A stretch of DNA of 63,638 nt. Origin: Salinactinospora qingdaonensis (lineage in GTDB: Bacteria; Actinomycetota; Actinomycetes; Streptosporangiales; Streptosporangiaceae). The DNA lies in NCBI RefSeq assembly GCF_039539445.1, contig NZ_BAABDD010000026.1, forward strand, positions 1 through 63,638. The letters run 5' to 3'. A program made the position numbers and the translations under genes. This document shows positions 17,082 through 25,093 of this stretch, in pieces (position 1 is the stretch's first letter; every line of letters starts with the position of its first letter). A model generated the notes under the pieces. It ran no database searches. It saw only the letters and a program-made list of their open reading frames with translations, and was not told where the DNA came from.

Positions 17082-18098
17082 ATGGCAACGGCCATCGCAT
17101 CGACGAACTCGCCTTCCCCCGACGAGCGCCCCGAAGGGACCGAGTGGGCCACGGAGGTCCGCCGCCTCGCCAAGGAACGCGACGCGGTCATCCTCGCCCA
17201 CAACTACCAGCGCCCCGAGATCCAAGACGTCGCCGACCACACCGGCGACTCCCTCGCCCTGTCGCGACTGGCGGCCCAGGTGGAGGCGAGCACGATCGTC
17301 TTCTGTGGCGTGCACTTCATGGCGGAGACGGCCAAGATCCTCTCCCCCGAGAAGACGGTGCTGCTGCCCGAACCCAAAGCGGGCTGCTCGCTGGCAGACA
17401 CGATCACCGCTGAGGACGTCCGCGCCTGGCGCGCCGAGCACCCGGGGGCCACCGTCGTCGCCTACGTCAACACCAGCGCGGCGGTCAAAGCCGAAACCGA
17501 CATCTGCTGCACCTCGTCCAACGCTGCCGACGTCATCCGCTCCATCCCCGCCGAGCAAGAGATCCTGTTCCTGCCCGACCAGTTTCTGGGCGCCCACGTC
17601 AAGCGGATCACGGGGCGCGACAACATCCATGTCTGGATGGGCGAGTGCCACGTGCACGCCGGGATCGACGGTGCGACGCTGCGCGAGCGGGTCGACGCCG
17701 AGCCCGACGCCGAACTCTACGTTCACCCCGAGTGCGGCTGCGCGACCTCCGCGCTGTACCTGGTGGGCGCCGGCACGGTGCCGCAGGACCGGGTGAAGGT
17801 ACTGTCCACGGGCGGCATGCTCACCGCGGCCGAAAACACCAAGGCCGACAAGGTCCTCATCGCCACCGAGACCGGGATGCTGCACCAGTTGCGCGCGGCG
17901 AACCCCACCACGAGCTTCGAACCGGTCAACTCGCGCGCCGAATGCCGGTACATGAAGATGATCACCGCGGACAAGCTGCTCAACTCGCTCCGCACGGCAA
18001 CCACGGAGATCACCGTCCCCGACGGAGTCGCCGAACGCGCCCGCGCCTCGGTCGAACGCATGGTTGCCATTGGCTCGCCTGGGCGCGGCGGCGAGTAA
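17082..18098 (+). CDS. nadA: Quinolinate synthase NadA
   Basis: 338 aa. Condenses iminoaspartate with dihydroxyacetone phosphate to quinolinate, using a 4Fe-4S cluster. The three cluster Cys positions are recognisable in TDICCTSSNA, HPECGCATSA and SRAECRYMKM; HNYQRPEIQ and GVHFMAETAKIL are family signatures. ATG 17082 has GGAAGAAG upstream; the long open frame before it is not coding in character. nadB and nadC are absent here, so nadA appears to be transcribed alone under NrtR. Confidence 0.95.
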   Translation: MATAIASTNSPSPDERPEGTEWATEVRRLAKERDAVILAHNYQRPEIQDVADHTGDSLALSRLAAQVEASTIVFCGVHFMAETAKILSPEKTVLLPEPKAGCSLADTITAEDVRAWRAEHPGATVVAYVNTSAAVKAETDICCTSSNAADVIRSIPAEQEILFLPDQFLGAHVKRITGRDNIHVWMGECHVHAGIDGATLRERVDAEPDAELYVHPECGCATSALYLVGAGTVPQDRVKVLSTGGMLTAAENTKADKVLIATETGMLHQLRAANPTTSFEPVNSRAECRYMKMITADKLLNSLRTATTEITVPDGVAERARASVERMVAIGSPGRGGE

Positions 18099-18123
18099 CG
18101 CCCCCACGCCCCATCAGCCACCC

Positions 18124-18156
18124 GGGCGGTGCGGTCACGCTGCGACCGCACCGCCC
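18124..18156 (+). terminator. Hairpin terminator after nadA
   Basis: Perfect 13-bp stem: GGGCGGTGCGGTC at 18124-18136 and GACCGCACCGCCC at 18144-18156 with a 7-nt loop, 25 bp after the nadA stop. No T-run follows. Confidence 0.75.
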
Positions 18157-18380
18157 GTCGGCCCTACTCCTCGCGCTCGCCCCCGACACGGCTGAAGCCG
18201 CCTTTGCCCTCCTGGCCGTTCCCGGGCGATACCGCGGCGACCGCCCCTTCTCCGCTGTCGGCCCGCCCAACGAGAGCACGCCCCGTAGCAGGCCCGCGCC
18301 AGGAGTCCGCTCCGGCGAAGAGTCCCTGGTATGCCCCCGCGGGCGGGGCCTTGGGGGAGGAGGGCAGGTGGGGTTTCCCG

Positions 18381-18417
18381 CCGCTCGTACCTCGATCGCT
18401 GCGCGATCTCGGCGACC
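18381..18417 (-). repeat. Extragenic repeat core, copy D
   Basis: On the minus strand it reads the same core as copy A, including CGAGATCGCGCAGCGATCGA. It is inverted relative to copy C 280 bp away; 24 bases are identical between the two. Confidence 0.75.
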
Positions 18418-18699
18418 TCAGGGGCGGGCTGTGCCTGGAGCGGGTGCCGCCCCGGGGCCACGGCCAAAAACCGCTGCCCTTCCCCGTGAACCGCCCCAGG
18501 AGGACCTGTGCCTGGAAGGGGATGCGGTCCCGGCGCCGCCCCGCCTTCTTCGCCTGTGTGAAGGATGTCGGAGGGCTCGGCGCACCCTGCCCCGTGTCCG
18601 GGAGAGTGTCACCCCTTGTCGTGCCCCAAATGTAGCGTCGTTGTCTCGCCCCGGTGGCCGCCCGCCTCAGTGGTACCCCCAGCCACCGTGCCCCCTTTA

Positions 18700-18739
18700 G
18701 GCTGCCGAGATCGCGCAGCGATCGAGGCGCGAGCGAACG
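18700..18739 (+). repeat. Extragenic repeat core, copy C
   Basis: 40-nt core GGCTGCCGAGATCGCG...GAGCGAACG, nearly identical to copies A and B. Long complementary outer arms like those of A and B were not found, so this may be a remnant or one half of a pair with copy D. Confidence 0.78.
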
Positions 18740-18963
18740 CCGCCCTCTCCCCCTCTCGCTGGACAAAAACATAAAGGTCCCGCGCCCACGGCCGCCGGTC
18801 GCAGCGTCCCCGAGATCCGCGTCACGTCACCGACGCCAATACGCCGCGCTTACCAGCGAAAACCGTCTGAAGTCACATCCAGGTACCCCCACACAACCGC
18901 AGTTACACAGCGCTACCTCTACAAAACCGGGCATATACGCCTAATCGAAGGAGTAAAAGGACT

Positions 18964-19002
18964 ATGCTCGTGACCGCAATCCGGGGGGATCTGCGCTGCT
19001 AG
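18964..19002 (+). CDS. Candidate 12-aa leader peptide
   Basis: ATG 18964 with AAGGAG 10 nt upstream reads MLVTAIRGDLRC then TAG. It ends about 100 nt before the sigma-like gene's TTG start. It could be a regulatory upstream ORF; no attenuator hairpin is obvious. Confidence 0.3.
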   Translation: MLVTAIRGDLRC

Positions 19003-19100
19003 CGGAAACATGACCACTGGTGTTTCGGGCGACTCCGGCTTTTCTACTTTTCCACTCCGCTGGATGCCCGCACCGCCGCAGTGGGTTTCAGGAGGGGATC

Positions 19101-20546
19101 TTGACTGCGCGACCAGAACCGGGCGGGGGCTCCTCCCCACCGACCGACACCGAATTCGCCGTGCTGGTCTCCGAAGGTCGCGGCTATGAGGAGTGGTACG
19201 ACGCCTTCGCCCCAGGGGTCTACCGGTACTGCTGGACACTGATCGGCGCCGGCTCACACGAGCACCGTGACGGCGCCGGCGCGGCTGCCTGCGAAACGTT
19301 TCTGGCGGCGGTAACGCTGATCGACCGGCTACAGGACCGTTCACTGCTGCGCCCCTGGCTGTTCTCGCTGGCGCGAACCGCGTGCCAAAACCGGGGTTTC
19401 GCTCCGCACTCGCCCTACGGTGAATTGGTGGTCGCCGACGAGGAACGCCTCGCCGTCTCGACGCTGCTGCAACTGCCTCCCAGCTACCGCGAACTGCTGG
19501 AGCTGTACCTACGCCAGGAACTGACACCGTCACAGATCGGGCTGATCCTGGGGTTCGCTCCCGAAACCGCGAGCGAACTGTGCCGAGCAGCCCTGCGCAG
19601 GGTCGTCGACCTGCTGTCAGAACGCATGGCCCGCCCTGACCGCCCCGGTGCCAGCCAGTGGACGCTGATGGACGTCACGGAGCTGCTGGCCACCGTGAAC
19701 CCACCCGACCCTCCGGCCGGGTGTCGGGTCGAGACGCTGGCCGGCTGCCGCCTCGCCGAACTGGCTGACGAGCGGGCACGAGCTGCCGAGATCGTGGCGC
19801 CGCTGGGAGCGGACGGTTTCCCGCTCCACTGCGAACGCGGTGCCGGGGCAACTCTGCTGGCCGGGGAAGGCCTCCTGGCTGAGGAAACCGACAAAGGCGC
19901 GACGCGCGAGGCGGAGGAGACCCAGACACTGCCCCGCGACCGCCTCACCACCGCCGACGTCCCACTCGTGAACGCCGCAGAGCCCGTGGCCGAAGTGGGG
20001 GGCGGGGAAGGCGGCGGCGACGAGGAGCACGTGCGGTGGGGACGCTGGCTGACCCCCGCCTTGGCTGGGTTGGCGACGGCCATCGTGGCTCTGGGACTGT
20101 GGGTGCTGGGCAGCACGATGGCAGGCGGCCCCGCCATCAGGATCGCCGGTTCGCCGCCCCCCGATCCCGTGGCGACCGCACCCGCCAGCCCCTCCCCCTC
20201 AACGGCCTCCCTCACCACCGAGATCTCGCCGAGCGAGCCCCCCACCGACGTCGAGACCGCCTCGGTCGCTGAGGCGAGCTCCCTTCCGACGCCGCGCCCG
20301 CAAAGCTCGGCCGGCGGCAGCCCCGAGAGAGCCGGCCACCCCACCCCAGAGGACTCCACCGTCGCCGCGGCCCCCACCTCCCAACAGAGCGCTACTCCCA
20401 GCACCGCCGCCTCGACCGGCGGCGACCTCGGCGACGACTCCCCCGAACCGGCTTCCCCCTCTCCCAGCGCGAGTGAAGCGGACCGTCACGACGGTCCCAT
20501 CCGAGGACTCTTCGGCGGCATCTTGGACCTGTTCCAAGACGATTGA
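19101..20546 (+). CDS. Sigma-70-like (ECF-type) protein fused to a membrane segment and Ser/Pro tail
   Basis: 481 aa from TTG 19101, chosen because GGAGGGG lies 5 nt upstream; a GTG at 19020 lacks one. Residues about 20-110 resemble sigma region 2 (YEEWYDAFAPGVYRYCWTLI; LLRPWLFSLARTACQNR). Residues about 120-170 resemble region 4 with a helix-turn-helix (LTPSQIGLILGFAPETASEL). Residues 170-310 are an acidic linker with three Cys. A membrane helix follows at about 315-340 (LAGLATAIVALGLWVLG), then an exported Ser/Thr/Pro-rich tail ending in RGLFGGILDLFQDD. The layout suggests a membrane-tethered sigma that needs release, or a sigma-derived sensor. No separate anti-sigma gene is adjacent. Confidence 0.75.
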   Translation: MTARPEPGGGSSPPTDTEFAVLVSEGRGYEEWYDAFAPGVYRYCWTLIGAGSHEHRDGAGAAACETFLAAVTLIDRLQDRSLLRPWLFSLARTACQNRGFAPHSPYGELVVADEERLAVSTLLQLPPSYRELLELYLRQELTPSQIGLILGFAPETASELCRAALRRVVDLLSERMARPDRPGASQWTLMDVTELLATVNPPDPPAGCRVETLAGCRLAELADERARAAEIVAPLGADGFPLHCERGAGATLLAGEGLLAEETDKGATREAEETQTLPRDRLTTADVPLVNAAEPVAEVGGGEGGGDEEHVRWGRWLTPALAGLATAIVALGLWVLGSTMAGGPAIRIAGSPPPDPVATAPASPSPSTASLTTEISPSEPPTDVETASVAEASSLPTPRPQSSAGGSPERAGHPTPEDSTVAAAPTSQQSATPSTAASTGGDLGDDSPEPASPSPSASEADRHDGPIRGLFGGILDLFQDD

Positions 20547-21230
20547 GCCAGGTCTGAACCAGGCCAGTGGGGCGGCACCGGCACAGGTTCGCTGCCGACC
20601 TCCCCAGCGCCGAATGCCAGGAGCGGTTGAGCAGCGCACCCACGGCTGTAGGCGCCGCCGCCCACCGGGCGCCGGTGGACAGGAGCAGAGGAGCGCCCAT
20701 CGCAGGCACCGGCCAGGCTGAGCAGCGGTTCAGGCGAGGCAGGGCCGGCCAGCCCCACGGGGCCGCCCGGTCCCGCCTCGCCACCGGGCGCACGCTTTGG
20801 CGCCCCAGCCAGCCCCTGGCACGCCGAGAAGCCCGCTATGGCTGCCAGGCTCTCCTGAACCGGCTTCCCAACTCCCCCGACCGCGGCTGAGGTGGCTCCA
20901 GCACGACGCAACCGGGCCTCGTTGCGCAGCGGTTCGTTAGCGTTAACCGGCAGTTCGGCGCCACCGGCCAGGTATTAAACTGGCCAGTAACCTACGGGGG
21001 CGGGCATCACCCGGACGTGCCCCCCATGCCGCCTAACGGTCGACCGCGCAGGCGGCATGGTCGTCCGGCTCTTCAGTCGCCAACGGTGGCGGGACCAGCG
21101 AGCGACAGACGAGGTGATGTGTTGGCTCTGCCGGCAAAAAGCCACGCCCCCGATTCTCCTCGTCGCCGCGCGTCAACCGCGCCGCCGACATCTCCCGCTC
21201 ACCGTGTCCCGACGCCGATGGGTTAGCCAC
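20547..21230. other. 684-bp intergenic region with palindromes, no supported gene
   Basis: Overlapping open frames on both strands show no domain or ribosome site. Near the 3' end lie GGCCAG/CTGGCC (20966-20985), the palindrome ACTGGCCAGT (20979-20988) beside a TATTAA box, and a nested palindrome at 21024-21060. These probably mark the promoter region of the glycosyltransferase operon. Confidence 0.55.
21024..21060. promoter_or_regulatory. Nested inverted repeat upstream of the glycosyltransferase gene
   Basis: CCATGCCGCCT (21024-21034) and AGGCGGCATGG (21050-21060) are an exact 11-bp inverted repeat enclosing a second palindrome, CGGTCGACCG (21037-21046). It could be an operator or a hairpin in the leader. 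Confidence 0.5.
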
Positions 21231-22508
21231 ATGCCGCACCACGATCACCCACTGCGTATCGCCCTGCTGTCCTACCGCAGCAAGCCGCACTGCGGTGGCC
21301 AGGGCGTCTACGTCCGGCACCTCTCGCGTGAGCTGGCCGCGCTCGGCCACCACGTGCGGGTCTTCTCCGGTCAGCCCTACCCCGAGCTCGACGAAGGCGT
21401 CGAACTAGAAACGGTCCCCAGCCTCGATCTCTACAACGACGAAGCTCCCTTCACCACCCCACCGCTACGGCAGTGGCGCGACTGGATCGACGCCCTAGAG
21501 GTCGGCACCATGTGGACGGCGGGCTTCCCCGAGCCATTGACCTTCTCGCTGCGGGTCCTGCGGGCGCTGCGCTCGCGCCACGGCGAGTTCGACGTGATCC
21601 ACGACAACCAAACCCTGGGGTACGGCCTGCTGGGCGTGCAGCGCTTCGGGGTCCCGCTTGTGACCACTATCCACCACCCCATCACCGTGGACCGCCGCAT
21701 CGAGATCAAGGAGGCCCAAGGCTGGATGAAGCTGTCCAAGCGCCGCTGGTACAGCTTCGTCGGAATGCAGGGCCGCGTGGCGCGGCGCCTCCACTCGATC
21801 CTGGTGCCCTCCCACGCCTCCGCTGACGACATCGTGCGCGAGTTCGGCGTGCGCCGCTCCAGCATCGACGTCGTGCCCCTCGGCGTCGACACCCGGTTCT
21901 TCCACCCTCGCCCCGATATCCCCCGCCTCCCCGGACACATCGTCTGCGTGGCCAGCGCCGACAGCCCGCTCAAGGGGGTGGCCACCCTGCTGCGGGCTGC
22001 GGCCAAGCTGGCTACCGAACGGCGGATCTCGCTGACCATCGTCAGTAAACCGCGGCCGGACGGCCCCGTCGAGCGGCTCGTCGACGAACTGTGCCTGCGC
22101 GAGCACGTCACCTTCCGCAACGGTCTCGACGACACCGAACTCGCCCACCTGCTCGCCTCAGCGGAGATCGCGGTCGTCCCCTCGTTCTACGAAGGGTTCT
22201 CCCTGCCGGCGGTGGAAGCCATGGCCTGCGCGACCCCCCTCATCGCCAGCCGCGCCGGCGCGCTGCCGGAAGTCGTCGGCGACAGCGGGGCGGGGCGGCT
22301 TGTCTCCCCCGGCGACGTGGCCGAGCTCGCCGCGACGATCGCCGCGCTGCTCGACGACGAGAAGGAGCGCACCCGGCTCGGAGAGGCGGCCTGGACCCGC
22401 GTGCGGGAAAGGTTTAGCTGGCGAGCGGTCGCGGCGGCCACCGCGCAGCGCTACGCCGCGACGATCGCCACGACCCACCACCGGTCGCCGAGCCTCAGCT
22501 CGCTGTAA
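21231..22508 (+). CDS. Glycosyltransferase family 4
   Basis: 425 aa from ATG 21231; no strong ribosome site, and GTG 21204 is an alternative. GT-B fold: N-terminal IALLSYRSKPHCGGQGVYVRHL with the GGQG donor-side loop, C-terminal EGFSLPAVEAMACATPLIAS with the EX7E catalytic motif. Uses an NDP-sugar to glycosylate an unknown lipid or glycan acceptor. First of three consecutive genes with a methyltransferase and a prenyltransferase-like protein, a gene set seen together in several actinomycetes, likely making one envelope glycoconjugate. Confidence 0.9.
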   Translation: MPHHDHPLRIALLSYRSKPHCGGQGVYVRHLSRELAALGHHVRVFSGQPYPELDEGVELETVPSLDLYNDEAPFTTPPLRQWRDWIDALEVGTMWTAGFPEPLTFSLRVLRALRSRHGEFDVIHDNQTLGYGLLGVQRFGVPLVTTIHHPITVDRRIEIKEAQGWMKLSKRRWYSFVGMQGRVARRLHSILVPSHASADDIVREFGVRRSSIDVVPLGVDTRFFHPRPDIPRLPGHIVCVASADSPLKGVATLLRAAAKLATERRISLTIVSKPRPDGPVERLVDELCLREHVTFRNGLDDTELAHLLASAEIAVVPSFYEGFSLPAVEAMACATPLIASRAGALPEVVGDSGAGRLVSPGDVAELAATIAALLDDEKERTRLGEAAWTRVRERFSWRAVAAATAQRYAATIATTHHRSPSLSSL

Positions 22509-22601
22509 CAGCGCCGTCGTCGCGCGCCTGCTCCCGCCCCGCACAGCGGGTGGTCGCGCCCCGACGAACCGGCCGGTCAGGCCCGAGAAAAGGAGTGCCC
22601 C

Positions 22602-23354
22602 CTGATCACCGTCGACTTCACCCTCTTTCCCATCACCCCCGGGCAGCAGGTCCTCGATGTGGGCTGCGGCAACGGCCGACACGCCTTCGAGGCCTACCGC
22701 CGCGGCGCCGATGTGGTGGCCTTCGACCACAATGAGAACGACCTGGCCGAGGTCGCCACGATGTTCTCCGCGATGCGCACCGCCGGAGAGGCTCCGGCCG
22801 GCGCGCAGGCCGACACCGTCAAAGGAGACGCTCTCGACATGCCGTTCGAGGACGGCACGTTCGACCGGGTCGTCGCTGCCGAGATCCTCGAACACATCCC
22901 GCACGATACGCAGGCGATCGCCGAACTGTACCGCGTGCTGCGCCCCGGGGGGATCGCGGCGGTGACGGTACCGAGCTGGCTACCGGAGCGACTGTGCTGG
23001 GCCCTGTCGGAGGACTACCACACTAACGAGGGCGGCCACGTCCGCATCTACACTCGGGCCGAACTGGAAGCCAAACTCAAGGCAGCCGGCTTCGAGATCG
23101 GCCCGCACCACCACGCGCACGCGCTGCACACCCCCTACTGGTGGCTCAAGTGCGCCGTCGGCACCGCCAACGAGAAGCATCCGCTCGTCGCCTCCTACCA
23201 CCGGCTCCTGGTGTGGGACATCCTGCGCGCCCCCAAGGTCACCCGCGCCACCGAACGGCTCCTCAACCCGCTGATCGGCAAAAGCGTCGTCGTCTACCTG
23301 CGCAAGCCCGCCAAGGCCGGCAGCGGAGACGAGGGACTGGGAGCCGGCACGTGA
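22602..23354 (+). CDS. Class I SAM-dependent methyltransferase with apparent CTG start
   Basis: 250 aa. Motif I is VLDVGCGNGRHAFEAYRRG near residue 18, post-I Asp in VAFDHNEND, and motif II in FDRVVAAEILEHIPHD with the LRPGGIAAVTVPSW segment. From the glycosyltransferase stop at 22508 to motif I the frame has no ATG, GTG or TTG. A CTG at 22602, 6 nt after AAAGGAG, is the only sensible start. The stop overlaps the next gene's GTG (GTGA), so translation is coupled. Probably methylates the product of the neighbouring glycosyltransferase. Confidence 0.85.
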   Translation: MITVDFTLFPITPGQQVLDVGCGNGRHAFEAYRRGADVVAFDHNENDLAEVATMFSAMRTAGEAPAGAQADTVKGDALDMPFEDGTFDRVVAAEILEHIPHDTQAIAELYRVLRPGGIAAVTVPSWLPERLCWALSEDYHTNEGGHVRIYTRAELEAKLKAAGFEIGPHHHAHALHTPYWWLKCAVGTANEKHPLVASYHRLLVWDILRAPKVTRATERLLNPLIGKSVVVYLRKPAKAGSGDEGLGAGT

Positions 23355-24448
23355 CGGCGCCGCCCACCCCCCGACAACCGGCCCCCCTGGAACTGCCCGG
23401 TGTGCTCAGCGCCGAGGAGATCGCCCAGACCGCGCGCTACCTGAGCGGCTGCCAGGAGAGCGACGGCGCGATCCCCTGGTTCCCCGGCGGGCATGTGGAC
23501 GCCTGGGACCACGTGGAGTGCGCCATGGCGCTGTCGGCCACCGGGCACCTCACGGCCGCCGAGCGCGCCTACGACTGGCTCGCCGCCACCCAGTCGCCCG
23601 ACGGCTCGTGGCCGGCCAAGATCCGCGACGGCACGGTGATCAACCCGTTGCGCGAGGCCAACCACGCCGCCTACCCCGCCGTAGGGGTCTGGCAGCACCT
23701 CCTCGTCACCGGCGATACGGCGTTCGCGCGGCGGCTGTGGCCGACGGTGCGCGGCGGGATCGAATTCGCGCTGGGGCTACGCACCCGCCGCGGCGAGATT
23801 CAATGGTCCCGCTCCCCCGACGGCACTGCCGGCGACCACGCCCTTCTGACGGCGTGCGCGAGCATCCACCACGCCCTGTGGTGCGCTTCGGCCCTGGCTC
23901 GACACCTTGATCAGCCCCAGCAGGAGTGGGAGTCGGCGGCGGCGCGGCTGGGCCACCTCGTCGCCGATCACGAATCCGTGTTCGCCGACCGCGGCCGGTT
24001 CTCGATGGACTGGTACTACCCCATTCTGGGCGGCGCCGTGCGCGATGCACAGGCCAAGGAACGGGTCGCCGACCGGTGGGACACCTTCGTCGTGCCGAAC
24101 CTGGGAACGCGGTGCGTGAGTGACCAGCCGTGGATCACGGGAGCTGAGACCTGCGAACTCGTGATGACGCTGGCCGCCATGGGCGAAAGCGACCGCGGCA
24201 CGAGCCTCCTCGCCGACATGCAGCATCTACGCGACCCCGACGACGGCGCTTACTGGACCGGCTACCAGTTCGCCGAGGATGTCCGGTGGCCCGTCGAACG
24301 CAGCACCTGGACGGCAGCCGCGGTCATCCTGGCTGTGGACGCGCTGACCGAGACAACAGCGGGAGCGACCGCCTTCACCCGCGTCCCCTGCCAGGACGGG
24401 GCGTTTTCCGTGCCCGAGGCATGCGGGTGCGGGGACATCGTGGGCTGA
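23351..24448 (+). CDS. Prenyltransferase/squalene cyclase-like alpha-toroid protein
   Basis: 365 aa from GTG 23351, overlapping the methyltransferase stop. Repeated helical units with QESDGAIPWFPGG and ATQSPDGSWPAKIRDG resemble the QW-type repeats of the terpenoid cyclase/prenyltransferase toroid, or of six-hairpin glycosidases. No DxDD cyclase motif is evident, so annotation as prenyltransferase is by fold only. Two Cys-rich ends (VPCQDGAFSVPEACGCGDIVG) close the protein. Third gene of the glycosyltransferase-methyltransferase cassette. Confidence 0.75.
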   Translation: MTAPPTPRQPAPLELPGVLSAEEIAQTARYLSGCQESDGAIPWFPGGHVDAWDHVECAMALSATGHLTAAERAYDWLAATQSPDGSWPAKIRDGTVINPLREANHAAYPAVGVWQHLLVTGDTAFARRLWPTVRGGIEFALGLRTRRGEIQWSRSPDGTAGDHALLTACASIHHALWCASALARHLDQPQQEWESAAARLGHLVADHESVFADRGRFSMDWYYPILGGAVRDAQAKERVADRWDTFVVPNLGTRCVSDQPWITGAETCELVMTLAAMGESDRGTSLLADMQHLRDPDDGAYWTGYQFAEDVRWPVERSTWTAAAVILAVDALTETTAGATAFTRVPCQDGAFSVPEACGCGDIVG

Positions 24449-24600
24449 GTTCTGTCTCTCGGGAGGAGTACGGGTGTGGGGCCGGGTGCCGTTCGCGCCG
24501 CCCGCGAGACCGGTCGTTCGCGACGGTGGTGGCGGACGTGGCCTTCACGGGTATGCGACCGCTGGGCGAAGCGTTGGTGGCCGGCGACTGAGGGAGCCGT

Positions 24601-24640
24601 CGTTCACTTCCACCTCGATCGCTGCGCGATCTCGGCAGCC
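24601..24640 (-). repeat. Extragenic repeat core, copy E
   Basis: Minus-strand reading starts GGCTGCCGAGATCGCG and ends GTGAACG. The central hairpin GATCGC-GCA-GCGATC is intact. It is inverted relative to copy F. Confidence 0.75.
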
Positions 24641-24779
24641 CGCAAGAGCACCGGGCGGGTACGGGACGCGGAGCGGCCGAGGGACCACGACACGCGCGGA
24701 GGCAGCCTCGCAGCGCCCTCAGAACTCCCCCGACGCCCCCCGTCATCGATGACGTGCGCCCGCGCTCGCATCCCGGTGA

Positions 24780-24815
24780 GGCTGCCGAGCGAGCGAAGCG
24801 AGGAAGGCACGAGCG
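24780..24815 (+). repeat. Extragenic repeat core, copy F (diverged)
   Basis: Begins GGCTGCCGAG and ends GGCACGAGCG like the other copies, but the central ATCGCG-AGCGATCG hairpin is replaced by CGAGCGAAGCGAGG and no longer pairs. Confidence 0.6.
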
Positions 24816-24885
24816 TCGGCCAACCACCTTCTAGGCCGGCGGTCGCGCTGTCACTGCCCCAAAACGACCGCCAGCCCTGTGTTCA

Positions 24886-25047
24886 GGTTCTGTTCTTTGG
24901 CAAGGGCGGTGAGGGCCGGCGGTGGGTGGAAGGAGGCGGGCGCCTTCGCTGCCGCCCCACAGGCTGCCGAGATCGCGAAGCGATCGAGGCACGAGCGAAC
25001 GAAGAACACCCCCACGGCCCACACCCCAGCCGGCCGAGAACAGAACC
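24886..25047. repeat. Structured extragenic element, copy B (162 bp, 11-bp inverted arms)
   Basis: GGTTCTGTTCT (24886-24896) and AGAACAGAACC (25037-25047) are exact inverted repeats. The interior aligns along its whole length with copy A: GGGCGG start, a G/C hairpin, then the 40-nt core at 24962-25001. The arm sequences differ from those of copy A yet remain self-complementary. It lies between convergent genes, as copy A does. Confidence 0.85.
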
Positions 25048-25093
25048 CGGTCGCGGGGCGGTCCCCCGTTGGGTAGACCGCCCCGCGCCGTGG

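Larger units (their letters stand above)
18157..18963. other. About 800-bp intergenic region with two inverted core repeats, no convincing gene
   Basis: Open frames occur on both strands but none has a good start, domain or consistent composition. The only clear structure is the pair of repeat cores D (minus orientation) and C (plus orientation), described separately. The last about 170 bp are less GC-rich and probably hold the promoter of the sigma-like gene. Confidence 0.6.
24449..25093. other. Convergent intergenic region filled with three copies of the extragenic repeat
   Basis: No gene is supported in these 645 bp. Copies E (24601-24640, minus), F (24780-24815, plus, diverged) and B (24886-25047, full length) occupy it, together with a 14-bp palindrome CGTCATCGATGACG at 24741-24754. 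Confidence 0.65.

Noticed and set aside
16950..18107. Upstream extension of the nrtR frame across nadA
   Set aside because: It is the antisense of nadA with no start or domain evidence.
20486..20911. 141-aa minus-strand frame after the sigma-like gene
   Set aside because: Gly/Ala/Pro-rich with no domain; typical chance frame in high-GC DNA.
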